Shown: piece by piece, positions 53,119 to 63,929 of the stretch
Numbering within the stretch: position 1 is the first letter of the stretch
Layout: each line of letters begins with the position of its first letter
NCBI GenBank assembly: GCA_001939145.1
Contig: LSRX01000541.1
Coordinates: forward strand, 71,357 to 135,356
Direction: 5' to 3'
Source of the DNA: Symbiodinium microadriaticum
Taxonomy: Eukaryota > Sar > Dinophyceae > Suessiales > Symbiodiniaceae
DNA: 64,000 nucleotides
Translations under genes and position numbers: made by a program
The notes under the pieces: generated by a model
Told to the model about the DNA's origin: nothing
The model's input: the letters and a program-made list of their open reading frames with translations, nothing else
The model's database searches: none

Positions 53119-53523
53119 CTAAACACGCGCCAAAATCTTGGCTAAAAACAAGGAGTCCTCGCAAAACAGCAGACCGGTTGAATCCATGCGTTCGGGCTCA
53201 TTTGGAAGCCTAACAGCAGGATGTTGGGGCACGCAAGCAAAACCCTGAAAGGCAGAATCTACTTGTTTGGATCCTTTGGAAGCCTGTGGGCTGTGAGGGG
53301 CCCAAACAGTGTCAACAACAGCGACCAATATTGATAGAAAAATCGCGGTAAGCAAATCAAAACAACTAATGTTGACTTCCCTCACAATCCCCAAATCTGC
53401 CAAAATCGGTTGAGTGTAGCAAGCAAGAATGCTTATCAAGAGAATTTGAGACAATCCTGCACAGAAGTGGAAGTAAACTAAAAACTGAAATTGTAGCAGG
53501 GCTGAAAGCTTGCAGACGTGCAA
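53119..53523 (-). CDS. Open frame with two to three hydrophobic segments
   Basis: A 134-codon frame contains hydrophobic runs (FLVYFHFCAGLSQILLISIL; LLTAIFLSILVAVVDTVW) that could span a membrane, followed by a polar C-terminal half ending LAKILARV. No ATG at the start, so it is an exon or chance frame. It sits in the one stretch (about 52.7-54.6 kb) with almost no telomere-like repeats. Confidence 0.35.
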   Translation of the reverse strand: MHVCKLSALLQFQFLVYFHFCAGLSQILLISILACYTQPILADLGIVREVNISCFDLLTAIFLSILVAVVDTVWAPHSPQASKGSKQVDSAFQGFACVPQHPAVRLPNEPERMDSTGLLFCEDSLFLAKILARV

Positions 53524-53680
53524 GAAGCTAGAGACTGGCAGTTCTTAAGCTACCCTGCAACCTAGCAGAACTGTAACAGATTAGAGGGATCAAAAGTCTT
53601 TCAGGAAACCGCAAAGCTAGCAAACTAGGAATCTAAAGTGTGGCGGTGCTTACGCAAGAAACTAGAGACTGGTGTAGCAC

Positions 53681-53866
53681 TTGGATGCTCAGGCTGAAAC
53701 AACCTTCGTGGGGAAGACTGCAGACCTCGTCCTGAACTCGAAATTTATTGAATTTCAGAGGATTCAAAACCGTCGACTTCTTATTACAACTCCATTGAAA
53801 TCAAGCTTAAGATCAAACGTTCCTATGCTACTTACCCCTTACGATTGGCCGTACCCACAAGTATAA
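53681..53866 (+). CDS. Possible short exon, unknown
   Basis: The plus frame reads FIEFQRIQNRRLLITTPLKS then SLRSNVPMLLTPYDWPYPQV before a stop. Weak support from composition only. Confidence 0.2.
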   Translation: MDAQAETTFVGKTADLVLNSKFIEFQRIQNRRLLITTPLKSSLRSNVPMLLTPYDWPYPQV

Positions 53867-53929
53867 CAACATTAACATCGCGACCAGTGGCACTTTGTAA
53901 TGGCTCTTTCTAAAAGTAATTGGTAAGTT

Positions 53930-54235
53930 TAAAGAGCCTTGGAAATCTTACAGAGCGCTGAAGCCCCTGCCGTCTATTCTAAATATTTAATTAAGCCTTG
54001 GACAGAAGATTACAAAGCCCTGAAGCCCTTGCAGTCGTTGCGAAATACTTAAGCCTTGCTGGTTGGTAAGCTTATGGAGCCCTGACGCCCCTTTTGTCTT
54101 TGCTTTTTTCTTAAGCCTTGCGGGAAAGCTTGCAGAGCCATGAAACACCTGCAGTTGTTGCTTTTGTGTCAGATCTAGGCCTTGCTGACAAGCTCTGATG
54201 CCCCTGCAGGCTCCGCGTTAGAGCTAAGGTTTAAT
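53930..54235. repeat. Diverged ~60-bp tandem repeat
   Basis: About five units with the landmarks CAGAGCCCTGAAGCCCCTGC and TTAAGCCTTGC, near 53953, 54014, 54076, 54135 and 54190. No coding reading found. Confidence 0.7.
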
Positions 54236-54371
54236 TAGGTTTCATATAAGGGGAGACTGTAGGGGTCTGTACACATGTTCAAGGTCTGGGATTTCTAAGC
54301 TTGTAGCCTTTGTTTACGGCTTCGGCCGTTGAGGGTGCGGAGATTCGATTACAAGACACGTGGCCAAAAGT

Positions 54372-54647
54372 CTATGGCTGCGCGTCGGGAGTCGCTGAAC
54401 ATCGGCATGGCTGCCGCCAGGGCGAACAGCGCATTACAATAGCTTGTGCATCATCGGGTCTGACTTCCACCACGACGACCACGTGCTTGAAAAAATTGCA
54501 CAACACATCTGCAAAGGGTCGATGACCTGTACTTGACTGGAGTATACCGCAACATACTCCAGAATGCTGGTGCTGCAAAGATGCCCGCAACCGCCTGTCC
54601 AACATCCCGCGATCCCGGCTCTTGAACTCCTGGATAGGCATGGCCAT
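54372..54647 (-). CDS. Probable exon(s), unknown protein
   Basis: The frame reads IQEFKSRDRGMLDRRLRASL, then HRPFADVLCNFFKHVVVVVE and VRPDDAQAIVMRCSPWRQPC. A GTATGT donor and TACAG acceptor inside (near 54560-54530) suggest that a short intron may interrupt it, in which case the middle of the frame is not coding. Function unknown. Confidence 0.4.
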   Translation of the reverse strand: MAMPIQEFKSRDRGMLDRRLRASLQHQHSGVCCGILQSSTGHRPFADVLCNFFKHVVVVVEVRPDDAQAIVMRCSPWRQPCRCSATPDAQP

Positions 54648-55934
54648 GCAGCACCCCGGCTGCCACCAGTGTAGGGTTTAGGGTTTCTGGTTTAGGGCCC
54701 TAAACCCTAAACCCCTAAACCGCTAAACCCTAAACCGTGTAGGGTCACTGACAATGAGCGGCATCACCATCCCCAAAAGCCCCCATTATTTTGGAAGAAC
54801 ACCTGTCGGCCTCGATGGCATCTGCTGCAGCCATTGGTGGCGATTGCTCCATTAGTGCCCTAAACCCCTAAACCGCTAAACCCCTAAGGCCCTAAACCCT
54901 AAACCCCTAAACCCTAAAACCTAAACCCCTAAACCCCTAAACCCCTAAACCCCGAAATTTGGGTTTGGGCTTCGGGGTGCTCTCTGAACCCTGAGCTTCA
55001 GGCTCAATGCGCTGCAGATCTTCCGGAGTGAGGGCTTTTTTGGCAGTGTCGGATTTTGGGCGTCTCCTTGAGATTTCATGGGGGTTTTAGTTTAGGGTTT
55101 AGAGCTTAGGGCCTGGATTTGTGGGATTGTGTGTTGTTTTTTTTTTGGGGGGGGGGAGGGGGGCTGAGTTCCACATGGAAGATGCTAGGCGCCCGCACCC
55201 GGATGAAGTTCGGTGTGCGTGAGTCTGAGGATCGAGCAGCAGCGGGGCCCGAAGAGATCTGCTAAAAGTGCGCATCTTCGCTCAGAGCTGCAAGCCCTAA
55301 CTCTCCTAAAACCCCCCAAACCCTAAACCCTAAACCCCTGAACGGACTGGACCTCATGCTCACCTGAGCTTCTTCAGCTTCCTCCAGCCCGATCAGCTTT
55401 CTTCCGGCATAACACAGGGCCCGGAAGCTTGGAAAAGAGGGCTTTAGAGTCTTTCTGCATGTTTAAGGTGTAGGAGTTTAGGGGTTAGGGATTAGGGTTT
55501 TTGGATTGGGGTTTAGGGCTTGGTCAGGGATCAAGTCCAAACTTTCTAGACTGGATCTAGGAGCTGTGTACCCTTGCCAGAAGGGCTAAGCTTTTCAACC
55601 ATGGGAGGAGGAGTCTATAGAAGGTCAGAGGTTAGCTACTCAGCCCCGAAGCACTAAACCCCTAAACCCTAATCCCCAAACTCCAAACCCGAAACCCTAA
55701 ACCCTCAACCCCTAAACCCCTACACCCTCAACCCTAAATTCTGAAGCCTAAACCCCAAAAAGTTAAAAGGTGACCTACTCAGCCTCTAAGGGCTGAAGAG
55801 ATTCCAGTTTGGGACCCGAGGATTCGAGTGGAGAGAGAAGGGCAATCGGGGGGTGTACTTGGAGGCCCAGGGGACTTAGTAGAAGGGCCTCAAAAATTAG
55901 GGCTTAGGGCTTCAGGGCTTTACGGTTTAGGGTC

Positions 55935-56053
55935 TACTTGCAGGCCCAGGGACTTAGCAAGTCAGTGATAAGTAGGTTTATAATTTGAATAAACCTATAA
56001 CTCTACTTCAATCCTGATTGCTAAGTCATGCAATGTCTCCTGGGCCTCTAAGC
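55935..56053. mobile_element. Family A element plus a nearby half copy
   Basis: TACTTGCAGGCCCAGGGACT to CTCCTGGGCCTCTAAGC; a left-end fragment lies at 55858-55887. Confidence 0.7.
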
Positions 56054-56230
56054 AAAGTCTGGGTTTTACCAGCTTGAAACTGGAGTGGTGGGTTAGAGAT
56101 GTCTGTCCGGGTTTAGGGGCTTAGGCTTTAAGGTTTAGGGTGTACCCTTGCACTCTGCACCCCAAGCTTTAAACCTCAAACACTTCAACTTGTTCTAAGC
56201 ATGGAGAAAGGCCTCCAATCATCTCCCTGG

Positions 56231-56418
56231 TTCTTAGTAGGGAATGGGTTTAGGTTTTAGGGTTTAGGGTTTTAGGGTTTAGGGTTAGGGTTCCTAGTGG
56301 AGAATGGGGGAATGGATCCCTATCATAGTCCCTTAAGGTCCCCTATAGTAGCCCTAATAACCTCCATTCCTTACTAAGAACCAGACAGTAATAACCCCCA
56401 TTCCTTACTAAGAACCTG
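56231..56418. mobile_element. Family J element, rearranged
   Basis: GGTTCTTAGTAGGGAATGGG, a second left end, then two right ends (CCATTCCTTACTAAGAACC); telomere-like units are inserted in the left part. Confidence 0.65.
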
Positions 56419-56831
56419 TCAGTAATCTTACAAGCACTTCAAGGCCTTTGCCCCGAAATTCGATCCGCAATCCTAAACCTGGAGCCGAATGTAGGCAGGA
56501 GATTCACCTTTCTCCTGTGGAGGGGCTCTCTTATCTTTATCAAAAAAACTCCATAGAAATGGGTTACTTACTTCCCGAATAAGCCAGGGAAATGAAAGGT
56601 TATACTTTCAGATTACTACTAATCGATAAGAACCCAAGAAAGTTTGAAGGTTGGGTTTTGGGGAGCTAAGATGAAGAAAGCCCTGATGAATAATACTATA
56701 AAGCCCTAATCTCGAAATCCAAACCCCCAAGCCGTCTTCACGAGACCCTGTCGAAGCCTATCAGTGAATCCCCATGAAATGCTGCAACAGCGTCAATCCC
56801 TCAACCCCGAACCCTAAGCCGCAGAGAATAC

Positions 56832-56954
56832 TACTTGGAGGCCTTGGGGACTTAGTAAGTCGGTTATAAGTAGGGTTATAATTAAGGTAACTCCATTTAG
56901 GGTACTTATAAGTCTACTTATGACCTACTTACTAAGTCTCCTGGGCCTCCAAGC
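56832..56954. mobile_element. Family A element
   Basis: TACTTGGAGGCCTTGGGGAC to AAGTCTCCTGGGCCTCCAAG. Confidence 0.8.
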
Positions 56955-57897
56955 AATTATAAAGCAATTTCTTCTAACTTCAATTCCCCAAACCCCAAAG
57001 CCCTCTTTGGACATTCCGCTCATCACCGGTCGAAGGCCATCAAAGGAAGCTTCTAAGGCGGCTGTCACGCCGGTGCCGAGTCCTCGGGGTGGTGGGTTCC
57101 CTTTAAAGGCGCTCTTATGATGGCCTTTTTGGAACCCTAAACCCCTACACCCCGAAACCCTAAACCTGATGAGTTTAGGGTTGAAGGTAATTAGGCTTCG
57201 GCGTCCTCCGGGCTAAAGAGGTTTTCCCTTTACGGAGCCCTTATAAGGGCCTCTCTTCGTTCTATCAGACTTCTATAAACCCTAAACCCCTAAGCCCTAA
57301 ACCCTAGAAGGGTTCTATGAGGGATCTAGACCTAGGACCTCGGGGCTGTCCGCCAGGCAGTAAAGGTTCCTTTCAAGACTCTTGCAAAGGGGTTTCAGAA
57401 AGTGTCCATGAGGGTCCCAAGCGTCTTCTATGAGGATTCTTTTTCACGGTTCTTTGAGGGCTTTGGGGTTCTCCATTTAGGTGCTAAGGTTGAAGCTACA
57501 GGCTTAGGGTTCTGGGGTTTCGGGTTTAGGGTTTGGGGTTAAGGCTTCTGGGGTTTAGAGCTTGCGGGTGGGAGTTCGAAGTGAAAGGCTTGTGCGGGCT
57601 TTGGGTGTGATTAGACCTCAAGGCTGGGCATGCTGTGACCTACTTACAAAGTCCCTCGGACTCCGTGGGAGTTTCAGAATGCGCGTGGCCCCGACGACGG
57701 ACCCTACGTAGTAGCATCCGTTTGATAGGGCTGATACGGACGTCAAAAACAGCTATCCCAACTTCATAAACTAGCAAATCCGAAATATGCCACCTGCGCC
57801 TGAGAAACTTCCTCCTCAACCCTAGAAAAGGACAGACTCGACACATAAACCTTGAGCCTGTATAAGAGCTGGCTAAACTTAAACCCTCGAAAACTCA

Positions 57898-57936
57898 TGT
57901 CTGTCTGTCTGTCTGTCGGTCTGTCTGTCTACTGTA

Positions 57937-57967
<31 letters not shown>

Positions 57968-57998
57968 CGTACGTACGTACGTACGTATGTTTGCTTGT
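57898..57998. repeat. (CTGT)n, (ATGT)n and (ACGT)n microsatellite
   Basis: Three tetranucleotide runs in a row; the frame rich in Tyr/Val/Cys is an artefact. Confidence 0.9.
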
Positions 57999-58292
57999 TG
58001 TATGCCTGTATGTATACTTAGACATTCCTTAAACTACCATACCCTACTTCTTTTGTGGGTTCTTAGTATGAATCCTAATATGGATTTTATAGGTATCCTG
58101 CTAAAATAAAGGTTTTGCAGGCATATATATATATACACCTAATGTAGAGCTCAAGACCCGGAAGCCCAAAACTCTTCAACCCGGACGGCCTTCAGGCCTG
58201 AACTTGGTTTAGGGTTTGGGGTTTAGGGTTTAGGGTTCAGGGTTTAGGGATTAGGGTTCAGGGTTTAGGGTTTAGGGTTCAAGGATTGGGGT

Positions 58293-58658
58293 TTAGGGAT
58301 TAAGCCTTTTCTGAGGGCCTGGATCTGCTCGTCGAGTTGCATCTTCTGCGCTCATGCCAACGATGAGTGGGCCGAACCTCAAGGAATACTCAAGCTCGGC
58401 TGTCTTCCTGTCTCCGACCATTGTAGTGGAATCTTGAAATTCCAGGTGCCACCAGTTAGACCACTCAATCGGGGTCTCTTCGGCGCACCAGTTTGATCCT
58501 GGTGGCCTGGCTGTCTTCTGCAATGATGCTGACAGCACAGCCGCCGTCGCGACTCCAGCCACTCCAGTCAGGGTCCTGCTCCGAATCAGCACTGAGGACG
58601 AGTGCCCTGCCTCGGACCGGGCGGTTTTCCATTGTCGGCAGTGGCAAGGACGTCATGA
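58293..58658 (-). CDS. Exon with a homopolymer frameshift, unknown protein
   Basis: The upstream part reads MTSLPLPTMENRPVRGRALV, then WSGWSRDGGCAVSIIAEDSQ and RIKLVRRRDP; the downstream part, one frame over, reads IEWSNWWHLEFQDSTTMVGD and TAELEYSLRFGPLIVGMSAE. The shift falls at a run of four C (58471-58474), where one base fewer would give one frame. The stop at 58293 comes from a CCCTAA repeat unit. No family recognised. Confidence 0.5.
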
Positions 58659-58681
58659 CTGTGATGCTACTTTACACTAAC

Positions 58682-58782
58682 ATTTCTCTGCAAATGCAAG
58701 TTCAACTGCAGAGTCATCTTCCATTTTGCGTGCCGCTGCTTTGAAAGATGCTTTGACGGAATCTATGTCGGACCTGACTGCA
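58682..58782 (-). CDS. Upstream exon of the 58.3 kb gene
   Basis: The frame reads VRSDIDSVKASFKAAARKME then DDSAVELAFAEK and is phase 1 at AAAT|GTTAGT. It continues correctly into the next exon (TTC ATG ACG) if the 23 bp between are removed. Helical, charged, unknown. Confidence 0.5.
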
Positions 58783-58994
58783 CCCTGAAACCCCTAAACC
58801 CCTAAACCCTGAATGCTCCCTAAACCCCTAAAGCCCTAAAAACCCCTAAAACCCCCTAAAACCCTTAAACCCTGAACGCACCCTAAAACCCTTAAACCTG
58901 AGCCCCTGGCAGCGGAGGCGAAGCTGCGATCACAACGGAGCCCAGGGGACCGAGAGACTCCTTCGCTCAGAGAAGTCGGAGTTGGAGCGGTTTT

Positions 58995-59165
58995 TCTTAG
59001 GGTTTTGGGGTTTAGGGTTGAGGGTTTAGGGTTTAAGGGTTTAAGGGTTAAGGGTTTAGGGTTTAAGGGTTTAGGGTTTAAGGGTTTAGGGTTTAAGGGT
59101 TTAGGGTTAAGGGTTTAAGGGTTTAGGGTTTAGGGTTTAGGGCTTAAGGGTTAAGGGTTTAGGGC
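58995..59165. repeat. GGTTTAGGG/GGTTTAAGG array
   Basis: Units alternate between TTTAGGG and TTTAAGGG; no coding frame. Confidence 0.85.
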
Positions 59166-59439
59166 TTGGGGATCTATAATCTTAAGAAAGTTAAAGCCTC
59201 AGGGCTCTAAAATCTTAAGGAATGTAGAGGTGCTTAAGGGATCTATAGAGTTTTCTTTTCTCAGGTCATCTAGGAGGGGATCTAGGAGTTCGGCAGTTCA
59301 AGGGTTTAGGGTAGAGCCTTCTACGGCTTAGGGTTTAAGTTTTAGGTTTTAGGGTTTTAGGGTTTAGGGTTCTATAAGCGATCTATAGGGAAATAAGGTT
59401 TTAAGGTTCCCTTATGGGATCTATAATCTTCAGGAATTT

Positions 59440-59549
59440 GGGTACCTCTCCAAATTAGGGTCCCTGTTTAGGTCCCCAATATAGTACGGCACGTTATACA
59501 AAGCAAAAACGGACCCTAAAAGGGCCTTAATTTAGAGAAAAACCCATTC
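59440..59549. mobile_element. Family F element
   Basis: TGGGTACCTCTCCAAATTAGG to CCTTAATTTAGAGAAAAACCC. Confidence 0.6.
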
Positions 59550-59689
59550 AGAGCTTCAGGGTTCTATAAGGGATCTACAGGGACTTAAGGCTTTTGTGGC
59601 TTTAGGGGTATTAAGGGCTTAAGGCTTATATTTTGGTGGTCTGGGATTTAGAGCTTAGGGCGTGAAATTTCGGGGTGTCGAGCTTAGGC

Positions 59690-59945
59690 TTTGAAGTTGG
59701 TCTTGTAAGATTTTGCAGAAGTGACAGCGAGTTTCGTCAGTTTATTGCAAGTGATATAAGGCTTTGTCGATGGATGTTCTGTGGGGTTTACGAATGGTCC
59801 TTTTTTGCGAGATTCGGGTCCGATAAACAACTCATGAAGGCTTCTGATGGATTTGTTGGGTTCAGATGGCTTGAGAGCATTGGGGGTAATGTTCAGGATC
59901 CGGATGTTAACCATCGTGCCGTTTCAGGGTTGCTTTGTACCACAA
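59690..59945 (+). CDS. Weak open frame, possibly coding
   Basis: A plus-strand frame reads GLVRFCRSDSEFRQFIASDI and RWLESIGGNVQDPDVNHRAV. The minus strand is also open. I cannot decide between the strands; listed because the stretch lacks repeats. Confidence 0.2.
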
Positions 59946-60258
59946 CGTCAAAATTGACCCTAAACCCTAAACCCCAAACCCTAAACCCTTAACCCTCAAC
60001 CCTAACACCCCAAACCCCCAACCCTAAACCCCAAAGGCCTAAGGTTTCGAAGTCGAGGTGTGGGTTGAGGTGTAGCTGTTAGGGGATCGAATCCTGGGCT
60101 CTGCGGGTCAATTTTTGTTTAACCCTATGCTGAAAGATGTAGAGTTTAAGATTCAACAACTCATCTAAACCCAAGAAACCCAAGAACCCCAGAACGCCTA
60201 AACCCTAAACCCCTACACCCCCAGAACCCTAAACCCCTAAACCCTAAACCCAGGTCTT

Positions 60259-60330
60259 AATCCTTAGCATTACCTTAAGGACCCTAAACTATGGGAATCG
60301 TGGTATATTCCGTATTCTGGGTAATGCAGT
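60259..60330. mobile_element. Family B element, core fragment
   Basis: Contains the family core AGCATTACCTTAAGGACCCT and the reverse GGGTAATGCA, without the ends. A similar fragment abuts the TA microsatellite at 34146-34187. Confidence 0.5.
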
Positions 60331-61102
60331 TTAGGGTCGGGGGTTTAGGGTTTAGGGGCTTTAGGGGTTTCGGGTTTTGGGGTTTAGGGGTTTTGAGTTT
60401 GGGGTTTAGGGTTTTGAATGGAGGTGCTTCGGTTTTGCGGTTTCGGATTCAACTCAAACTCAGAAACCCATGCTTGGAGGATCAATGGGCCCTGATCACT
60501 CGCAACCCACGTTTTTTGCTGATGGTGCCCCTTCTTGTAACAGTTATGGATCCTTTTAAGGAGCCCGAAAAAGAGCCCTTAAAGGAACCCTGGCAGATCC
60601 CATAAAGGCACCCACGTAGCCTCTTAAACTCGACACTTCAACACAAACTTGCTTGCGACGTCTTACTAAGCAGCTTGCAGTAGACCCGATAAGCAAACAA
60701 AACCCTAAACCCTAAACCCTAAAGAACCAAAACCCTAAACCCTGCAGAACCAAAACCCCAAAACCCTCAACCCTAAACTCTAAACCCTAAAAGAACCCTG
60801 AAGCCGTGCAGGCCCCCGCCCTGTGGCCTCCAACACCGTGGGCTCGGGGGAGGCCAAGCTCGGTAGCACCGTCGCCTGGAAACAGCAGGATCAGGGTTTT
60901 TGGGGCTTAGGGCTTAGGGTTTATATAGGTTTTAGGGTTTTAGGTTTTTGGGGCTTAGGGTTTAGGGTCTAGGGTTTTAGGATCAGGGTTTACCTATGAG
61001 GGGAAGAGGGCTTGGGGTCTCGGGTCTAGGGTTTCGGATTCAGGGTTTAGGGTTTATCGGGTTTAGGGTTTTAGGGTTTAGGGTTTAGGGTATAGACTTG
61101 CC

Positions 61103-61226
61103 TACTTAGAGACACAGGAGACTTAGTAAGTCGCTTATAGGTTATAAGTAGGTTTATAGTTTGGAAAAACTCCATTTATGGTATAACTCTACTTTTCGTC
61201 TACTCACTAAGCCCCCTTGGCCTCTG
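61103..61226. mobile_element. Family A element, diverged
   Basis: TACTTAGAGACACAGGAGAC to TAAGCCCCCTTGGCCTC. A further right-end fragment is at 57634-57665. Confidence 0.6.
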
Positions 61227-62261
61227 GAGCATTACTAGTATCATGGTAAGGGATCCTAGCACTAATCCTCCGAAACCTATGTTCCAACTTTCTGGGATTC
61301 GCTGTAGAGGTCATACCCTACCCCCCTTTTCTAGGGTACTCACCCTAAACAACAGATCCTAAGCATAAATCTAAATACCCTATCAAAAAAGTGGTACGGT
61401 CTGACCGTCTAGGTCCAGGTAGAGTTGAGTCTTTAACCCTGATATAAACCCTAAACCCCGGGTGTAGGACTTGTCGGTTAGGGTGTTACGGCTTAGGGCC
61501 TAGGGTTTGGGAATTTGATTTTAAGGCTTGTTGAATCTAGGCCTTTATGATTTAGGTTTAGGGACTATGGGGCTGCGCTTGCTCTTTAGGAACCTTTCTG
61601 GAGGGATTAATGTCATTTTTACCTAAACCCTAAACCCTGAACCCGATGAGCCCGAAACCCCTAAACCCTGTTGCTTCTTCTGCACTCCACTGAGCCCGCG
61701 CTGCCAAAACCACGAGCGAAAGCATGACCAGGGAGAAAGAGGGCAAGCCTCTTGTCGTAAACCCTAAAGCCTAAACCCTCAACCCTAGGAGTGCCTCGAT
61801 GCGACACAAGCCACGCCGGCAGAAAAAAAAAAAGAACCTTCAACCCCAATTTTTTTCGGAACGGATTTTGGGGATTTTCATTGCTTAGGTATGTTTAAGT
61901 CTTAAGGCTTAGATTTCCAGCCCGCCTTTCCGCTTTCTCGGCCCTTGCAGCCCGCCTTTCTACAGCCCCTCGGCGGCGCGGAGGTTCATCCGCCTCTGGC
62001 TCCTCCACAGCTGCCGCCTCCTCTGGCCTAAACCCTAAGCCCTAAAAAAACCCTAAACCCTAAATCCCTAAACCCTAAACCCTAAAGTCCTAAACCATAA
62101 ACTCTAAACCCTAAACCCTAAACCCCAAACCCCACTCTTCCCGGCGCGGTCGTGCTCAGCTCCGAAGGTGGCTGCTTCTGCCCCCGCGAGCTTCAGGCTT
62201 AGGGTCTACAGGGTGTCAATAGCCCTGGGGACGACACGAGCCCAAAAAGGGATTCAGGTTC

Positions 62262-62386
62262 ATTGAGGTTTAGGGTTAAGGGCTTTGGGTATAGGGTTTC
62301 ATATACCACAATGGGGATTCATAGAATAAGGGTATATAGGGTGCCTAGATCTTAAGGGGTCTTTTGGTCCTTTAAGGAGTGTTTCT
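62262..62386. mobile_element. Family K element, diverged copy
   Basis: Shares the core (GATTCATAGAATAAGGGTAT) and the right end (TTTTGGTCCTTTAAGG) with the other copies; the left end is diverged. Confidence 0.5.
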
Positions 62387-63137
62387 AAGCCCAGCGACAG
62401 ACACTGCTTTGCACCCACGGAGGTTGTCTTTTCAACATCAGTCCGTGGTATCGCCAGTTTCCGGATCCAACTCTTCTTAAACCCGATTTAGGCGCTGACA
62501 AACCTACCGCTTTAAGGACTTAGGGTTTTAGGGGTTTAGGGATTTCAGGGTTTAGGATTTAGGGTTTTAGGGTTAAGGGATTTAGGGGTTCTTATTCTGG
62601 GCTTAGGGTCAAGGGATTGGGCAATAGTATTCTTCGAGGCTCCTGATTATAGAGGGTTTGGGGAAATTATAAGTATACAGCCTTCAAAAAGCCCTCCAAG
62701 GAACCCTCAAAAACTGGCCTCAGGGTTGTTCGGCCATCCCAAGGACTGTCCGAAGGGGAACTCCATCCAGCCTCTTCTTATGATCTTTAGCGTGGCTTAA
62801 GAACTTCTCGTGGCTTTTTTGTTTTTTTTACGGGCCCTTTTCCACCTGCGAACAGAGTAGAAGTCCTTACCAGGATGAGCCTACTACTGGAGCCTCCAGT
62901 TTCCAAAGTAAAACCCTTCTCGTGGCTTTAGGGTTTAGGGTTTAGGGTTTTAGCTAAACCCTAAACCCTAAATCCTAACCCCTAAACCCTAAACCGTGGG
63001 TTGGGGGGATTGTGATGGCCTTAACTAGGGTCGTGTTCTTTTCGGTGTGCCTTATTGTGGTACTTTGGGGTTCCAGGGTCTTGTTCAAGGGTCTTAAGGC
63101 TCTACAACTTTAGGTTGCGTACTTCCCCTAGACGGTA

Positions 63138-63222
63138 GCAGTCTATAATAGGGCTACTATTAAGGGCCTTCTATCTCCATCTTATGAATGTTCGTCAACT
63201 GTTACTGAGTGGGGGGCAGGAT
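63138..63222. mobile_element. Family G element, reversed
   Basis: Right part reads AACTGTTACTGAGTGGGGGG; the left is trimmed. Confidence 0.6.
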
Positions 63223-63591
63223 CCAAGGCTAAAGGATGTTGAGGGTGTAAGGCTTAGGAGTAGGAGCGTTTAGCAATTTCGAGCTTGTGGTTCTAGAGGA
63301 TCTTGGTGGTTTCCAGAGGCTTACAGGCTTTCAGGTTGCAGGGCTTGAACACTCTACCGATAGTCTGTAGTTCCTCTCTTTGGTTTAAACTATTCTTATG
63401 ATCTGATTAATCCGCAAGATGGACTATAAGCGACTATAGGTAGAGCTTGAGGACTTTACGGTCCAAGGGTTGTGGAGATCAGGCTACGAGGCGAAAGTTG
63501 TAGGATTCAGCGAAAGGACGTGAAGCTGGGCACGTCAAGCTTACAATAAGGCCTGTTCAATGGTCGGCACGGGTTTAGGGTTTAGGGTAAC

Positions 63592-63775
63592 TAGCCACAT
63601 CCTTGTGGCCCAGCTTTTGTGGATTTAAGTGGCTTAGCACGTTGTGAAATCTGGCAAAAATGTCGCACTCGCCGAAACCACTGCTCAATGCAAACAGGCT
63701 CTCCACAGCTGGCAGGAGAATCCAGTCAACATCGATGTTCGTAGAGTTTGACCACTTCTGAATCCCTACCATACC
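63592..63775 (-). CDS. Exon of a right-edge gene, unknown protein
   Basis: After ATGACCACAG the frame reads GMVGIQKWSNSTNIDVDWIL, then LPAVESLFALSSGFGECDIF and ARFHNVLSHLNPQKLGHKDV, with a donor near CTA|GTTACCC. It joins in phase 0 to the exon at 63842 across a 66-bp intron that contains telomere-like repeat. A soluble alpha-helical protein is likely; family unknown. Confidence 0.55.
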
Positions 63776-63841
63776 CTGTGGTCATAAAGACGCGACAAAC
63801 CCTAAACCCTCAAACATGACCAAAACAACCTAAAACTCAAC

Positions 63842-63916
63842 TGCTTTGAGCCACTCTGAAGCAATATTCCTCTTCATATCTCTGGGCAAAATCCTGAAGG
63901 TCCGAAAGCCTGCACT
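63842..63916 (-). CDS. Exon of a right-edge gene, unknown protein
   Basis: Exactly 25 codons (SAGFRTFRILPRDMKRNIAS, EWLKA) lie between an acceptor (GTCCGATCAG) and a donor (GCA|GTTGAG), both in phase 0. It continues into 63592-63775. Further upstream exons are outside the window. Confidence 0.5.
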
Positions 63917-63929
63917 CTGATCGGACAGA

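Larger units (their letters stand above)
54660..58200. other. Mostly non-coding stretch
   Basis: Telomere-like tracts, A and J elements and the tetranucleotide repeats. A minus frame at 57640-57846 and a plus frame near 57000 are not convincing. Confidence 0.5.
60600..63560. other. Non-coding stretch
   Basis: Degenerate telomere-like tracts with A, K and G elements; no supported exon. Confidence 0.5.

Noticed and set aside
57852..58109. Open frame rich in Tyr/Val/Cys
   Set aside because: It is a translation of tetranucleotide repeats.
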